59,587 bases of DNA from Anaerolineaceae bacterium. GTDB lineage: Bacteria > Chloroflexota > Anaerolineae > Anaerolineales > Anaerolineaceae. The notes under the pieces were generated by a model, which did no database searches, was not told the origin of the DNA, and saw only the letters and a program-made list of their open reading frames with translations. Positions within the stretch are counted from its first letter, which is position 1, and every line of letters starts with the position of its first letter. Location of the stretch: NCBI GenBank assembly GCA_003524305.1, contig DQHW01000033.1:128454-188040 (forward strand), read 5' to 3'. Made by a program: the position numbers and the translations under genes. This document shows, piece after piece, positions 58,440-59,587 of the stretch.

Positions 58440-59587
58440 TTATTCAATGTGGCATACAAATGGCAATGCGGGCAGCCCGGCGCTGTTGTAAACAGTATCT
58501 TCGCAATAGGGGTGCTGACAGAATTCGATCGTCACTGGCCCATCTGCTTCAAGCTCCGGCGAGGAGATCAGCATCACGTTGTCAAGCACGCTGATCTTCG
58601 ATTCTTTTACAGCGATACCGTTTATCTTCACATCCAGCGTCTGCGGCTGATCACCACGGCATTCAAGCCCGTCACCACAGTTGGCAAAGTGGATGTAGAT
58701 ATTTGAACCGTCTCTTATGTAACCTTCGACTGTGGGAGAATCCGCCAGGATTGAATGCCCGTAGACCTTGGAGAGCGCCTGCAGGGCAAGTCTCTCGCCA
58801 ATGGGTCTTTTTTTCTTCGGGTGGATATCGTATCGCATGCCGACATCCATCGAGCAGATGAGCCATACCTTATCCATGGTTTTCGTCAGATTTTCCTGAA
58901 TAGCGCGTATAGGCACGAAGTTCAGCGGCTCGACCATGCATTCAAAAGAAGCCAACTGCACCAAAATGAAGGGCAGCGCTTCATGCCACAGGTCTCGCCA
59001 GTTGTTGATCATTGCGTGCAAAAGCTCCTCGTAGAGGTCTGCATACGGCTCGTCTGACTCACCCTGATACCAGATGACGCCGCTGAGGGAATAGGGAACA
59101 ACGGTCTTGAGCATAGTCTCATAGAGACCGCAAGGACGAAAAGGAGAGTAGGTTGAGAGTTGTAGTGTGTACATATCTTTCATCGCCTCCATCATCGCTT
59201 CGTCAAGATGGAGAGGTGCAAGGTTCGGTAGGCTGTTGTCAATGGGCAGCGCATCCATATTCTTCTGCAGAGCCTTAAACCGCTCAAGTTCGGTATCGTG
59301 GTCTATCTTCGACTGCGCTTCTTTTGCCTTGTCGAGGAAGAATTTCAGCCGACCGGTCAGGTATTCTTCCGCCATGAAGACGCTGGCGGATGTTCCGCCC
59401 CATGTGCAGTTGATAACGCCAACCGGCACGTTCATCTCCTGATGGAGCTTTTCTGCAAAATAAAAACCCACAGCGGTGAAATAAAGAGCCTCTTTGCCGC
59501 AGGCTTTTCGCCACTGACCCACCATGGAATAGTCTCTGTCGTTTTCCTGGCCTGGGTAAGATATTTTTGGCACTTCGAAGCAACGGA
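58440..59587 (-). CDS. Sialate O-acetylesterase-like protein, 5' end beyond right edge
   Basis: 382 codons are visible and the frame stays open to the edge, so the first ~100-150 residues, including the GxS nucleophile block, are outside the window. ALYFTAVGFYFAEKL, NVPVGVINCTWGGTSAS, VIWYQGESDEPYADLYEELL and DIHPKKKRPIGERLALQAL are the SASA/SGNH signatures, the last giving the catalytic His. A C-terminal beta domain (VKINGIAVKESKISVLDN) follows. The family removes acetyl groups from sialic acids or from xylan. As the first visible gene of the run it hints that acetylated sugars are the substrates. Confidence 0.88.
   Translation of the reverse strand, partial: RCFEVPKISYPGQENDRDYSMVGQWRKACGKEALYFTAVGFYFAEKLHQEMNVPVGVINCTWGGTSASVFMAEEYLTGRLKFFLDKAKEAQSKIDHDTELERFKALQKNMDALPIDNSLPNLAPLHLDEAMMEAMKDMYTLQLSTYSPFRPCGLYETMLKTVVPYSLSGVIWYQGESDEPYADLYEELLHAMINNWRDLWHEALPFILVQLASFECMVEPLNFVPIRAIQENLTKTMDKVWLICSMDVGMRYDIHPKKKRPIGERLALQALSKVYGHSILADSPTVEGYIRDGSNIYIHFANCGDGLECRGDQPQTLDVKINGIAVKESKISVLDNVMLISSPELEADGPVTIEFCQHPYCEDTVYNSAGLPALPFVCHIE

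Overview
The window is bacterial chromosome. It most resembles a Chloroflexota genome of class Anaerolineae. That placement is an inference from gene content: LysM/M23 lipoproteins, a mycobacterial-type inositol-phosphate synthase, a SAM-I riboswitch ahead of metH plus a Hcy-methyltransferase/MTHFR fusion, GTG/TTG starts, and many dispersed intergenic repeats. No rRNA or ribosomal-protein gene is present to confirm it.

Layout. 1-2486 is a DinG-type exonuclease/helicase running off the left edge (minus strand). 2803-4522 is a TetR regulator divergent from a DUF5692 membrane protein, with a TetR-like operator between them. 4604-7094 is a zinc-ribbon membrane protein plus a PDZ-containing surface protein. 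7271-9634 is a GH36 alpha-galactosidase. 9787-11580 holds a DUF4349 lipoprotein and a metallophosphoesterase. 11791-17438 is a methionine-synthesis operon (metH, then Hcy-methyltransferase/MTHFR) under a complete SAM-I riboswitch. 17577-30144 is a series of mostly small housekeeping or accessory genes on the plus strand (SDR, GNATs, methyltransferase, cupin, M24 peptidase, TsaD, OsmC). It is interrupted by an AT-rich gene (19675-21114) with two HEPN-type motifs and a C-terminal winged-helix domain. 30250-36261 is a minus-strand operon of a HIT protein, three paralogous LysM/M23 lipoproteins and an SGNH-like lipoprotein. 36337-37692 is a nested inverted-repeat structure around a VOC-family gene. 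ino1 and a tRNA-Pro follow.

Just downstream of the tRNA-Pro, 39.2-46.95 kb is a visibly AT-rich island. Its main part is a tightly coupled five-gene minus-strand operon: PD-(D/E)xK-like protein, C5-cytosine methyltransferase, a protein with two GHKL ATPase domains (MORC/HSP90-like plus histidine-kinase-like), a receiver-domain protein with an unknown C-terminal domain, and Vsr. I read it as a restriction-type defence system wired to a phosphorelay-like sensor. Next to it is a probable Panacea-type toxin-antitoxin pair, bracketed by two direct repeats. Each repeat carries a near-consensus promoter with a LexA-like GAAC-N4-GTTC palindrome between its -35 and -10.

47.27 kb to the right edge is a run of ten minus-strand hydrolase genes: alpha/beta-hydrolases and esterases, a class-C-beta-lactamase-like serine hydrolase and a sialate-O-acetylesterase-like protein. 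None of the nine with a visible N-terminus has a recognisable signal peptide, three are tandem paralogues with copper-amine-oxidase-like C-terminal domains, and at least two hydrolase domains have lost catalytic residues. They look like one transcription unit for intracellular deacylation of an imported substrate. Substrate and regulator are not visible.
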